DNA of 64,000 nucleotides, from positions 124,001 to 188,000 of the forward strand of contig JAEWWU010000005.1 in assembly GCA_023396255.1 (NCBI GenBank), given 5' to 3'. The stretch comes from Bacteroidota bacterium. Lineage in GTDB: Bacteria > Bacteroidota > Bacteroidia > Bacteroidales > Porphyromonadaceae. Below, piece after piece: positions 1 to 7,722 of this stretch (the stretch's first letter is position 1; the number at the start of each line of letters is the position of its first letter). The position numbers and the translations under genes were made by a program. Under the pieces are notes generated by a model. It ran no database searches, had not been told where the DNA came from, and was given only the letters and a program-made list of their open reading frames with translations.

Positions 1-343
1 GTATGGCCAAAGGCTTTACGACATTGAAAATCTCCGTAGCTACACGCACGGCACTGTAAGTTTGCAACTTATTCCATAACTCGTCAAGAGGTGCAGGAAT
101 CCTCTTCTCTCGCTTCTGTACCTGCCTCCCGCTTGTTGAGGAAGGGGTTCCGGAAAGATAATTGAAACTCCTCCCCAAAGGAGAGTTTTTAGGGATTACA
201 TACTCGATAGCCCTATCTACAAAATATCGAGAGCCACGTTCACGAACAAAATTCAAATCTGCATCATAAGTAACACTTGCCTGTTGCAAATCTCTCTCGG
301 CACGACCTTGACGTTGCTTAAACTGATTCCAATCCTTTGACAT
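1..343 (-). CDS. Unknown protein, N-terminal part, cut by the window edge
   Basis: The minus-strand reading frame opens with ATG at 343 (MSKDWNQFKQRQGRAER...) and stays open to base 1, so the C-terminus lies outside the window. A purine-rich GGGAG sits just upstream of the ATG, and the start is 10 bases after the stop of the holin-like gene, so the two are probably co-transcribed. About 114 residues are visible. They are charged, with no signal peptide or membrane segment, and a Ser/Pro/Arg-rich stretch around residues 55-80. I do not recognise the family. Its position as third gene after YtxH and a holin-like membrane protein suggests a partner in the same envelope-associated cluster, which is an inference from context only. 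Confidence 0.75.
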   Translation of the reverse strand, partial: MSKDWNQFKQRQGRAERDLQQASVTYDADLNFVRERGSRYFVDRAIEYVIPKNSPLGRSFNYLSGTPSSTSGRQVQKREKRIPAPLDELWNKLQTYSAVRVATEIFNVVKPLAI

Positions 344-353
344 AGCTCTCCCT

Positions 354-791
354 TCATTTTGGTGATGTATTGGAGTCTTTTCCAAACTCCGAGGTATTCT
401 CTTCGCTCCGACAGTTTCCCAGCACTCGGTCTATTTCATCTAACAACGGCTCCATAGAACTGCATTGGCGATCGCGCACTTTGCGAGCAATGGCCCCGTG
501 GCACAAAAGAAGAATCATTATGGCAACCCACAAGAGCCCCGCCACAAGTAAGAAAGCCCAAGCCTCCGATATACCAAGCCATTCCTTGAGTCCGTAAGCT
601 CCGGCCATAAGCAAAGCCACCAACAAAAAAGGTACTAAGCTCAAAACAATAAGTGTAGCCACCAAAGACCCCACACTGCCAAAAACCCACTCCAGAGCCC
701 TGTATAGGTACACTCTGGCCACAGCCTTGGCATAGTTCAGCCCGTGCGTGGCAAACTGCTGAATGGAAAAATCTTCTTTCGTATGATTCAT
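354..791 (-). CDS. Holin-like membrane protein (phage holin family / actinobacteriophage holin III type)
   Basis: A 145-residue protein with two long hydrophobic segments (about residues 40-66 and 76-98) joined by a short GLKEWLG loop. It has a soluble N-terminal part and a polar, acidic C-terminal tail. This is the layout of the small proteins annotated as 'phage holin family protein' in Bacteroidota chromosomes, where they usually follow a YtxH protein, as here. Nothing nearby is phage-like, so the name reflects fold resemblance rather than a lysis role, and an envelope or stress function is more likely. It starts at the ATG at 791 and ends 10 bases before the next gene. Confidence 0.7.
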   Translation of the reverse strand: MNHTKEDFSIQQFATHGLNYAKAVARVYLYRALEWVFGSVGSLVATLIVLSLVPFLLVALLMAGAYGLKEWLGISEAWAFLLVAGLLWVAIMILLLCHGAIARKVRDRQCSSMEPLLDEIDRVLGNCRSEENTSEFGKDSNTSPK

Positions 792-844
792 TGAATAGGT
801 GTTAATCTTGCCTCATTGGCGAGAAAGTTAGAAAGAGAAGAAGA

Positions 845-853
845 GGGGGGGGG
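845..853. repeat. Homopolymer tract of nine G (plus strand)
   Basis: A run of nine G lies in the 128-base spacer between the YtxH gene (920-1180) and the holin-like gene (354-791), as C on the transcribed strand. Such runs are prone to slippage. It is intergenic, so a change of length would alter spacing or leader sequence rather than reading frame. Confidence 0.8.
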
Positions 854-919
854 TACAACTCCCATAGGACATATAACCCAAACCTCTTCTCCTTGGATGA
901 ATGTTTTTTGTATCAGAGA

Positions 920-1180
920 TTAGTTGTCCGATGCCAAGTCGATGTCTATGTCGACATCTTCGGAAAAGTTTTCTACCTCTTTTTTCAACTTATTGCGGTA
1001 GTTGTAATAACGCTCCTTAGCATCGTGATACCCTTCCATAAATGAGTCTCTGGTACGGTCTGCCGTAGAGCGAATATCACTCACAAAACTATCCCGCTTT
1101 TCCTTGTCCGAGAAATAGGCTATTCCCAAACCAATGGCAACCCCGATGGCTATTCCTAAGCCCAAATTTACATTTTTCAT
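920..1180 (-). CDS. YtxH domain-containing small membrane protein
   Basis: An 86-residue protein beginning MKNVNLGLGIAIG. One glycine-rich transmembrane segment (about residues 4-21, GIAIGVAIGLGIAYF) is followed by a charged helical tail with regular Lys/Arg/Asp heptads (DIRSTADRTRDSFMEGYHD). This is the YtxH pattern: an N-terminal membrane anchor plus an amphipathic helix. The frame can be extended 15 residues upstream, but ATG at 1180 puts the hydrophobic segment at the N-terminus as in the family. A well-formed promoter lies about 70 bases upstream (1253-1284). It is the first gene of a probable three-gene minus-strand transcript. Family members are linked to envelope stress, but no precise function is established. 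Confidence 0.75.
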   Translation of the reverse strand: MKNVNLGLGIAIGVAIGLGIAYFSDKEKRDSFVSDIRSTADRTRDSFMEGYHDAKERYYNYRNKLKKEVENFSEDVDIDIDLASDN

Positions 1181-1252
1181 ACTTTCAATCTTTAAGTTAG
1201 TTCGTCTTATCCTTATCTGAGACACAACAAGAGAGCTGTTCTCCCTTTTCGG

Positions 1253-1284
1253 TAAAGATACATAAAATATATATCCTGTCCAAT
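1253..1284 (-). promoter_or_regulatory. Bacteroidota-type promoter for the YtxH cluster
   Basis: On the minus strand ATTG (1281-1284) is followed after 20 bases by TATCTTTA (1253-1260), one base off the TAnnTTTG -7 consensus. Spacing matches the better promoters in this window. Confidence 0.6.
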
Positions 1285-1445
1285 CTTTTGAAGTTCATTT
1301 TGGTAAAGAAAATCAAAATCATCCCTACAAATTCAATTCAACCCCAAATTATCTCCCGGTCTCTACACCGATCAATTCCAAGCTCTTTTCCCACAGAGTA
1401 AGGTTTTTCCTCTTCCCCTATGGTATCCCAAAAATTTACACAAAA

Positions 1446-1545
1446 AGTTCCCTACTTTTCACCGATTTTGAGGGAACTAATTTCCGATAATTCCCTACTA
1501 ATTTTTATTCCGTCCAAGCAAATTATTTTTTTGAGGGAATTAAAA
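1446..1545. repeat. Dispersed palindromic intergenic repeat, copy A
   Basis: This copy contains alternating AGTTCCCTAC / GAGGGAACTAATTTCCG / ATAATTCCCTACTA / GAGGGAATTA modules, so the segment can fold back on itself. Copy C (37122-37249) matches it closely in the same order, including the shared block TTCCCTACTA then CGTCCAAG. It occupies most of the centre of the 736-base gap between the YtxH gene and the first duplicated secreted gene. I see no convincing coding sequence in the rest of that gap (1285-1916), which is AT-rich. Confidence 0.75.
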
Positions 1546-1916
1546 ACACAAAGAAGGAATCTTCCCTCCAAAAACAATCGATACGGCCCTTCTTTTAAGA
1601 GAAAATACAGCACCGTAAAAAGCCAAAGAATACTTTACATCCCTTGGAGAAAAACATCTTTCATTCCACGAATTTGGAGGTAACTTCCTCTTTTTTACTA
1701 TGGTTAAAAAATTATATATTTCTACTGACTACTCTGAAAATGGGTTGCACTTCCCCAAAGTAAGTATGCAATCCGTTCTAAACTTTTTTACAAGCAAATT
1801 GAAATTTGCATACAATTACCATATACGTTGTCTGCTTATTGTAAATAAGAATATTTATGTGTATATTCGCGAGAGCTCCGATTTAGGAGAATATATTCCT
1901 CAAAATCTCTTTAGAT

Positions 1917-2867
1917 ATGAAAATGCAAGTAGCAAAATTTATTATCGTAGGGGCATTAATTCTACCCTCTGCACAGTTGAGCGCACAAAAAGAAAATATA
2001 AAAACGAATCCCATCCCCACCGTTCAGCCGGGGGCCACGTGGCATTGGTTGGAAAGATGGCTAAGCACTCCGGACGGGTATAGATTGGATTCCGTAAAAA
2101 TCACCCATATCAGCTCATTCCAAGATAGTTTGGTATTGGACAACAAGACCTATTATATGACCCATAAGAATGTCCCCACTGTTCTCTTCCGAGAAGATTT
2201 GCAAGAGGGGAAAATATACATCCGGTATAACAACCCAAACTGCTATGGAAAGATTCTCACAACAGAGGATTTGGTCCTTTTCGACTACAACAAACAAGTG
2301 GGAGATAAGGTAACCCTTTTCGATTATGCAGGGCTTAGTTATGTCGAAGAAATAAAGGAACACTTCTGCCCCTCCATCACGGATATATCGACCCAAAACA
2401 TAGGAGGGAAAGAAAGAAGAGTTTATACCTTTAACCGCCCTATAGGAACAATGAATAGCTCTCCTTTGCAATGGATCGAAGGAATTGGGTACAATTTAGG
2501 TTTTTTGTTTGAACTCCCTCCCCTTGTTGGGAAAATGCGTTGGAGCATAGAAGCTCTTTGCTATACCTCCCCGGAAGGAGAAATAGTTCATTTGCATCCA
2601 TCCGGGTTGTGCAAAATTGGGATCTACAATGGCATTGATGCACCCTCAATCAAAGAGAAGCTCCAAATAAATCGAGAAGGGGAATACAGACTGATTGCAT
2701 TGCCCGATGGCAAGGAGCATACCCTTTCTATATTCCAAATGGATGGCACCCCCATCGTGCAAAAGATCACATTCGACCACTCTTGCCCAATCCCCACAAA
2801 CCTACTCCCCTCCGGAACAACCGTCCTAATAGTCATCGACGGAGTAGGAATACCATATCTTCTATAA
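1917..2867 (+). CDS. Secreted protein, first copy of a tandem pair; possible type IX secretion substrate
   Basis: A 316-residue protein with a signal peptide (about residues 1-23, ending LSAQ). The mature part starts near the TVQPGATWHWLERW block. It contains a LFDYNKQVGDKVTLFDY segment of the kind seen in many Bacteroidota exported proteins. The final 70 or so residues (EGEYRLIALPDGKEHTLSIF...IPTNLLPSGTTVLIV) have the strand pattern of a type A C-terminal sorting domain of the type IX system, though divergent. I do not recognise the family or an enzymatic motif. It lies 34 bases upstream of a near-identical paralogue, so the two are probably co-transcribed. ATG at 1917 or 1923 (MQVAKF) could both start it. 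Surface or extracellular location is inferred. Confidence 0.75.
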   Translation: MKMQVAKFIIVGALILPSAQLSAQKENIKTNPIPTVQPGATWHWLERWLSTPDGYRLDSVKITHISSFQDSLVLDNKTYYMTHKNVPTVLFREDLQEGKIYIRYNNPNCYGKILTTEDLVLFDYNKQVGDKVTLFDYAGLSYVEEIKEHFCPSITDISTQNIGGKERRVYTFNRPIGTMNSSPLQWIEGIGYNLGFLFELPPLVGKMRWSIEALCYTSPEGEIVHLHPSGLCKIGIYNGIDAPSIKEKLQINREGEYRLIALPDGKEHTLSIFQMDGTPIVQKITFDHSCPIPTNLLPSGTTVLIVIDGVGIPYLL

Positions 2868-3840
2868 TATTTACTGTTTAACCACTGAAAATAAGTAGAC
2901 TATGAAAGCGATCAAATACACCACTCTGACCCTTACTCTCCTTGCCTCTTTTCTATCTGGTTTTGGGCAAGAGAAACAAGTACCCCTCCCCACCGTTCAG
3001 CCGGGGGCCACGTGGCATTGGTTGGAAAGATGGATGGACACTCCGGAAGGGTATAGATTAGACTCCGCCAAGGTCACCCATATGGATTCATTCAAAGATA
3101 GTTTGGTATTGGACAACAAAACCTACTATATGATCCATAAGAATGTCCCCACCGTTCTCTTTAGAGAAGATTTGCAAGAGGGGAAAATATACATCCGATA
3201 CAATAACAAATCCGTCGGTAATACCATTCTCACAACAGAGGATTTGGTCCTTTTCGACTACAACAAACAAGTGGGAGATAAGGTAACCCTTTTCGATTAT
3301 GCAGGGCTTAGTTATGTCAAAGAAAAAAAGGGAAACTTCTGCCCTTCCATCACGGATATATCGACCCAAAACATAGGAGGGAAAGAAAGAAGAGTTTATA
3401 CCTTTAACCGCCCTATAGGAATAATGAATAGCTCTCCTTTGCAATGGATCGAAGGGATTGGGTACAATTTAGGTTTTTTGTTTGAACTCCCTCCCCTTCT
3501 TGGGAAAATGCGTTGGAGCATAGAAGCTCTTTGCTATACCTCCCCGGAAGGAGAAATAGTTCATTTGCATCCCTCCGGGTTGTGCAAAATTGGGATCTAC
3601 GATGGCATTGATGCTCCCTCAATCAAAGAGAAGCTCCAGATAACTCGAGAAGGGGAATACAGACTGATTGCATTACCCGATGGCAAGGAGCATACACTTT
3701 CTATATTCCAAATGGATGGCACCCCCATCGTGCAAGAGATCACATTCGACCACTCTTGCCCGATCCCCACAAACCTACTCCCCTCCGGCTCAACCGTCCT
3801 GATAGTCGTCGACGGAGTAGGAATACCGTATCTTTTGTAA
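2014..3840 (+). repeat. Tandem gene duplication (two units of about 855 bases)
   Basis: Unit 1 (about 2014-2867) and unit 2 (about 2987-3840) are nearly identical in DNA, including third codon positions over long stretches. Similarity starts abruptly at CCCCACCGTTCAGCCGGG, just after the signal peptides, which are unrelated to each other. The most divergent internal stretch is around 2225-2245 versus 3198-3218 (NPNCYGK versus NKSVGNT). The conservation of silent sites points to recent duplication or ongoing gene conversion. Confidence 0.9.
2902..3840 (+). CDS. Secreted protein, second copy of a tandem pair; possible type IX secretion substrate
   Basis: A 312-residue protein. From the TVQPGATWHWLERW block to the end it is almost the same as the protein encoded at 1917-2867. 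Its signal peptide (MKAIKYTTLTLTLLASFLSGFGQ) differs completely, which suggests two export leaders acquired or diverged on one mature sequence. Cysteines are conserved between copies at FCPSI, EALCYTS, GLCKIG and DHSCPIP, consistent with disulfides in an extracytoplasmic protein. The same sorting-domain-like end is present. A strong hairpin terminator follows 22 bases after the stop, closing the two-gene unit. Function unknown. Confidence 0.75.
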   Translation: MKAIKYTTLTLTLLASFLSGFGQEKQVPLPTVQPGATWHWLERWMDTPEGYRLDSAKVTHMDSFKDSLVLDNKTYYMIHKNVPTVLFREDLQEGKIYIRYNNKSVGNTILTTEDLVLFDYNKQVGDKVTLFDYAGLSYVKEKKGNFCPSITDISTQNIGGKERRVYTFNRPIGIMNSSPLQWIEGIGYNLGFLFELPPLLGKMRWSIEALCYTSPEGEIVHLHPSGLCKIGIYDGIDAPSIKEKLQITREGEYRLIALPDGKEHTLSIFQMDGTPIVQEITFDHSCPIPTNLLPSGSTVLIVVDGVGIPYLL

Positions 3841-3862
3841 AATAATCCGGCAAAAAAGAATC

Positions 3863-3910
3863 AAAGCCAGGCTATTTTGAGGCAACTCCAAAATGGCCTG
3901 GCTTTTTTTG
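3863..3910 (+). terminator. Rho-independent terminator of the secreted-protein pair
   Basis: AAAGCCAGGC (3863-3872) pairs with GCCTGGCTTT (3896-3905). The arms extend inward through TATTTTG/CAAAATG-like bases and are followed by a T-run. Confidence 0.9.
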
Positions 3911-4324
3911 TTTTGGAAATCACAAAATCTTCGCATATCCGTGTACTGACGTTCTGTCTGCCACAGAGTAATCTGTATGAATCCGGCTTTAGACAAAGCT
4001 ATACCCCGAGAGATCGATTTCCTCGAAGCTGCCCCCTAAAAGCATCGTTATGTTTTACAAAAATGAAAGGAGTTCGAGCAATAACAAAAACATTGGCAAT
4101 AGCGCAATCTTGAGCAAGAGCAAAGAGGTGCGAGAAAAAACATCTTATGTACCCAAAGACAAGCATCGTGGCGGCATCTTTATGGATTACACAACATCGG
4201 ACGAAGCAGACTGTAAAGGGAAACACTATCATCCATAACAAACACAAATCAGCCCAATAAAAAAGAAAGCCCTTTTGTTCGGTTTCGCTCAGAAATCTCC
4301 CTCGTAATTCTCAAACTTTAGAAT
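3911..4324. other. Intergenic stretch with no supported gene
   Basis: Several short frames are open here on both strands (up to 82 codons), but none has a recognisable domain, a convincing start region or consistent composition. It could be degenerate coding sequence. The stretch ends at the gcvH promoter. Confidence 0.5.
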
Positions 4325-4332
4325 TATCTTTG
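4325..4332 (+). promoter_or_regulatory. -7 element of the gcvH-purE promoter
   Basis: TATCTTTG matches the Bacteroidota -7 consensus TAnnTTTG and lies 43 bases before the gcvH ATG. No clear -33 element is seen. Confidence 0.6.
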
Positions 4333-4375
4333 TGGGCAGACAATATTATCAATCAACATAATTATTATAAAAGAA

Positions 4376-4753
4376 ATGAATATCCCTGCAGAATTGAAGT
4401 ACACAAAGGATCACGAATGGATCCGTGTAGAAGGAGAATTTGCCTTTGTAGGTATCACAGACTTTGCTCAAAGCGAATTGGGTGAAATCGTTTACGTAGA
4501 CGTAACCACAGAAGGTGAAACCATCGAAAAAGACGAAGTTTTCGGTTCCATAGAAGCTGTTAAGACGGTAGCAGACCTTCTCTTGCCTGTAACCGGAGAA
4601 ATCATCGAATTGAACCCTGAGCTCGAAGGGAGCCCCGAATTGGTTAATTCTGATCCTTATGGAAAGGGCTGGATTGTAAAAATTAAGGTAGCTGATGCTG
4701 CTCAAGTAGCAGCTCTTATGGATGCCGAAGCCTACAAAGCCATCATCGGTTAA
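4376..4753 (+). CDS. gcvH: Glycine cleavage system H protein
   Basis: A 125-residue lipoyl carrier of the glycine cleavage complex in the cytoplasm. It shuttles the aminomethyl group between the P, T and L proteins. The lipoylation site is visible as GSIEAVKTVADL, with Lys63 the modified residue. KDHEWI near the N-terminus and the C-terminal DPYGKGWIVKI are also typical. Length is normal for the family. No gcvP or gcvT is adjacent; instead purE follows after 5 bases, so the two are translated from one message driven by the -7 element at 4325. The split from the other gcv genes is common in Bacteroidales. Confidence 0.97.
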   Translation: MNIPAELKYTKDHEWIRVEGEFAFVGITDFAQSELGEIVYVDVTTEGETIEKDEVFGSIEAVKTVADLLLPVTGEIIELNPELEGSPELVNSDPYGKGWIVKIKVADAAQVAALMDAEAYKAIIG

Positions 4754-4758
4754 GAGGT

Positions 4759-5265
4759 ATGAATCCATTGGTTAGTATCATAATGGGCAGCACCTCTGAC
4801 CTGCCCATTATGGAGAAAGCCGCCAAACAGCTCGATCAACTGCAAATTCCTTTCGAGATTTTGGCTCTGTCTGCTCACCGCACACCCGATGAAGTAGCAG
4901 GCTTTGCTTCTCGTGCAGAAGAGCGCGGCATAAAAGTGATTATTGCCGGAGCAGGTATGGCAGCCCACCTTTGCGGTGTGGTGGCTTCGATGACTCCAGT
5001 ACCTGTGATTGGGGTTCCCATCGATGCTTCGCTGCAAGGAATGGATGCCCTGTTGGCTATTGTGCAAATGCCTCCGGGAATTCCGGTTGCCACCGTGGGA
5101 ATTAATGCAGCACAAAATGCGGCCATATTGGCGGCGCAAATGATTGCAACAGGCGATAGTGAATTGGCAAAGAAATTGGTTATTCTCAAAAACAGCCTCA
5201 AAGAAAAGGTTGTCAAAGCCAATGCCGATTTGGCATCAATTTCCTACGCGTACAAAACAAACTGA
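4759..5265 (+). CDS. purE: N5-carboxyaminoimidazole ribonucleotide mutase (class I PurE)
   Basis: A 168-residue cytoplasmic enzyme of purine synthesis that converts N5-CAIR to CAIR. The substrate-binding loop GSTSD (residues 10-14), the catalytic SAHRTP segment (His40) and the AGAGMAAHLCGVVA block are all present. The SAHRTP form is that of class I bacterial PurE, which works with PurK. It lies 5 bases downstream of gcvH. PurE converts a one-carbon-dependent intermediate, so co-expression with a glycine/one-carbon gene is metabolically sensible, but that link is my inference. Confidence 0.97.
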   Translation: MNPLVSIIMGSTSDLPIMEKAAKQLDQLQIPFEILALSAHRTPDEVAGFASRAEERGIKVIIAGAGMAAHLCGVVASMTPVPVIGVPIDASLQGMDALLAIVQMPPGIPVATVGINAAQNAAILAAQMIATGDSELAKKLVILKNSLKEKVVKANADLASISYAYKTN

Positions 5266-5478
5266 CAACAACTCATTCTCCGAAAGCCGGGTATTACTTG
5301 CTTCGTATTGAAGAAGAAACCCCATCAGTTCTCGGAGTGTGAGTTTTTTCGTTTTTCCATGGCTCAGCGTGGACATTTGAGAGTAGGAGGGAAGTTTTGT
5401 AAAAAATCCTCCCATTGTTTCGCCACCTCCCCAAAGAGGAGGACTCAAGAGATTGAAACTCGTAAAAACAAGAGACCT

Positions 5479-7209
5479 ATGCGTTACTCATACAGTCGCA
5501 GACACACCTGCAGCGTACATATCGGCTCTTTGGTTATAGGCAGTAACCACGACATAGCCTTGCAGACAATGGCCAACGTTTCAACGATGGAGACAGAAGC
5601 TTGTGTTCAGCAAGCCCTCTCTTGTTACAAAAAAGGGTGTTCCCTCTTCAGGTACACGGCACAAGGCACACGCGAAGCAAGCAATCTACAAGCCATATCT
5701 CAAAACCTTCGAAAAAAGGGTTGTACGATGCCATTGGTCGCAGACATTCACTTTACCCGCGGACCTGCTTTCGAGGCCCTCAAGCACGTTGAAAAAGTTC
5801 GCATTAATCCAGGTAATTTTGTGGACAATAGAACATCCGATCCCTCTCTATTCGAAGAGACCCAACAATTAGTGCAGTGCGAATTCGGTCGTTTTGTTGA
5901 AGAGGCTATCTTACTTAATCGTGCCATTCGTATAGGTGTTAATCACGGCTCCCTATCGGCTCGGATGCTTGAGCGATATGGCAACACCCCCAATGGAATG
6001 GTAGAGAGTTGTTTGGAATATCTGCGTGTTTGTCAGCAGAAAGATTTCCACAATGTGGTTATTTCGATGAAATCGTCCAACGTATCGGTTATGACCGAAG
6101 CCGTGCGACTCTTGGCGCATCGATTGGATACCCTCAATATGCCATACCCCCTTCACTTAGGGGTAACCGAAGCCGGAGCAGATGAAGATGGGCGCATCAA
6201 AAGTGCCGTTGGAATAGGATCGCTGCTGATGGATGGATTGGGAGACACCTTTAGAGTTTCTCTCAGCGAAGAACCCTATCAAGAGTTGATTTTCGGAAAT
6301 AAACTACTTGCCTACATCAACCGAGTAAGAGAGTTATGCTCGAAAGGGAAAGAAGAATACAGATACCATTGGGATGATTACCGCCTCTATCACCGCAATC
6401 AAGCCCGGCAAATGGAAGGCATTGGCGGTTCACTTCCTCCGGTGACCGTAGCCCTATCTCACGACACCTCTCCTTTGGCAAGAATCGATTTCTCATTGGA
6501 GCAGGACAATGGACTGCACCTAACCAACAACACCCATCGGCTTCCGTGTACAGAGATTGATCTCAATAGCGAAGAATGGATTACCCAATTACCACACAAA
6601 GGCTCCATCCAAGTTCTTATACTGAAAGCCGACAAGGAAACCGCTCTATATAGATGGAGAAAGGCGTTGGATACCCTCGGAGAACTCGGTTTTGACAGCC
6701 CCATCATTCTGCGCTACGACACCCTTAGCAGCGACCCCGATGAGGTTTTGATAGAAGCCTGCTTACATTTGGGAAGTATCTTGTTGCAGGGAGCAGGTAA
6801 CGGTATTATGTTGACAGCCTCCAACCTAACCGCAGAGTTTACCACATCGCTCGTAAATGGTATTCTACAAGCAGTGCGCCTTAAAATGACACACACTGAA
6901 TTCATCAGTTGTCCGGGGTGTGGTCGCACCCTTTTCGATCTTCAAGAAGTGGTTCGGGAGATCAAAAAAGAATTATCCCACCTGAACAATCTAAAAATTG
7001 GCGTTATGGGGTGCATTGTCAACGGTCCCGGAGAGATGGCTGATGCCGATTATGGTTATGTAGGAGCTGGAGTTGGCAAAATAGACCTCTACAAAGGAAA
7101 AGAACGCGCCTTACGAGGCATCGATAGCAATGAAGCCGTAGAAAAACTCAAGCAACTCATTCGAGAACACGGAGACTGGAAAGAACCACCACACAGCATT
7201 TCTCAATAA
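5479..7209 (+). CDS. ispG: 4-hydroxy-3-methylbut-2-en-1-yl diphosphate synthase, large two-domain type
   Basis: A 576-residue enzyme of the MEP isoprenoid pathway that reduces MEcPP to HMBPP using a [4Fe-4S] cluster. The cluster ligands are visible in the C-terminal part as ISCPGCGRT and VMGCIVNGPGE. The N-terminal TIM-barrel region includes VADIHF and the KVRINPGNF segment. At 576 residues it is much longer than the E. coli form (about 370), because of the inserted middle domain typical of Bacteroidota and plants. The frame is open 57 codons further upstream, but homologues start at MRYSYSRR, so I use ATG at 5479. dut follows after 2 bases. The 213-base gap before it holds no gene. Confidence 0.95.
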   Translation: MRYSYSRRHTCSVHIGSLVIGSNHDIALQTMANVSTMETEACVQQALSCYKKGCSLFRYTAQGTREASNLQAISQNLRKKGCTMPLVADIHFTRGPAFEALKHVEKVRINPGNFVDNRTSDPSLFEETQQLVQCEFGRFVEEAILLNRAIRIGVNHGSLSARMLERYGNTPNGMVESCLEYLRVCQQKDFHNVVISMKSSNVSVMTEAVRLLAHRLDTLNMPYPLHLGVTEAGADEDGRIKSAVGIGSLLMDGLGDTFRVSLSEEPYQELIFGNKLLAYINRVRELCSKGKEEYRYHWDDYRLYHRNQARQMEGIGGSLPPVTVALSHDTSPLARIDFSLEQDNGLHLTNNTHRLPCTEIDLNSEEWITQLPHKGSIQVLILKADKETALYRWRKALDTLGELGFDSPIILRYDTLSSDPDEVLIEACLHLGSILLQGAGNGIMLTASNLTAEFTTSLVNGILQAVRLKMTHTEFISCPGCGRTLFDLQEVVREIKKELSHLNNLKIGVMGCIVNGPGEMADADYGYVGAGVGKIDLYKGKERALRGIDSNEAVEKLKQLIREHGDWKEPPHSISQ

Positions 7210-7211
7210 CA

Positions 7212-7697
7212 ATGAAACAACCCCACCACACAGATATAAAAGCAGGAGAAAACAGCCATAACCGAGTTACCATAAAGGTGCGCAACACGGCTCCTTTTGC
7301 GCTTCCCTCCTATGCAACGGAATTCTCTGCCGGTATGGATCTAATGGCCAACCTCACATCGCCCGTACGACTACAGCCTCTAGAACGCAGACTGATTCCT
7401 ACCGGACTTTTTGTGGAACTCCCAGACGGATACGAAGCGCAGATACGCCCACGAAGCGGATTAGCTCTAAAAAAAGGGATTACAGTACTAAATACCCCCG
7501 GAACCATCGATGCTGACTACCGAGGTGAAATAGGGGTCATTCTCATCAACCTATCTCAAGAATCTTTTGAAATACTCCCGGGAGATCGCATCGCCCAAAT
7601 GGTGGTGGCTCCATACAGCAAAGTAACTTGGCAAGCAGAAGATCAATTGTCGCAAACGACTCGCGGAGAAGGGGGGTTTGGGCATACCGGAGTATAA
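7212..7697 (+). CDS. dut: Deoxyuridine 5'-triphosphate nucleotidohydrolase (trimeric dUTPase)
   Basis: A 161-residue enzyme that hydrolyses dUTP to dUMP, keeping uracil out of DNA and supplying thymidylate synthesis. All five dUTPase motifs are visible in order: AGMDLMAN, PRSGLA, GTIDADYRGEIGVILIN, GDRIAQMV and the C-terminal RGEGGFGHTG that closes over the active site. The first 20 or so residues are a polar extension before the usual start of the fold. It begins 2 bases after ispG and ends 25 bases before the TPR gene, so it sits inside a long co-directional run. Confidence 0.97.
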   Translation: MKQPHHTDIKAGENSHNRVTIKVRNTAPFALPSYATEFSAGMDLMANLTSPVRLQPLERRLIPTGLFVELPDGYEAQIRPRSGLALKKGITVLNTPGTIDADYRGEIGVILINLSQESFEILPGDRIAQMVVAPYSKVTWQAEDQLSQTTRGEGGFGHTGV

Positions 7698-7722
7698 CGA
7701 AACCATAATCCAGACCTCCACA

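Noticed and set aside
354..791. Prophage lysis cassette (holin)
   Set aside because: No endolysin, tail or integrase nearby; the YtxH-holin-like pair is a standard chromosomal arrangement in this phylum.
1420..1683. Frame spanning repeat copy A
   Set aside because: It consists mostly of translated repeat; other copies are broken by frame changes, so the element is non-coding.
1700..2083. 127-codon plus frame upstream of and overlapping the first duplicated secreted gene
   Set aside because: It overlaps the real gene in another frame and its sequence has no domain or export signal; the overlapping gene has a paralogue and a signal peptide.
5308..5478. Extended ispG start
   Set aside because: The extra 57 codons have no family resemblance; homologues begin at MRYSYSRR (5479).
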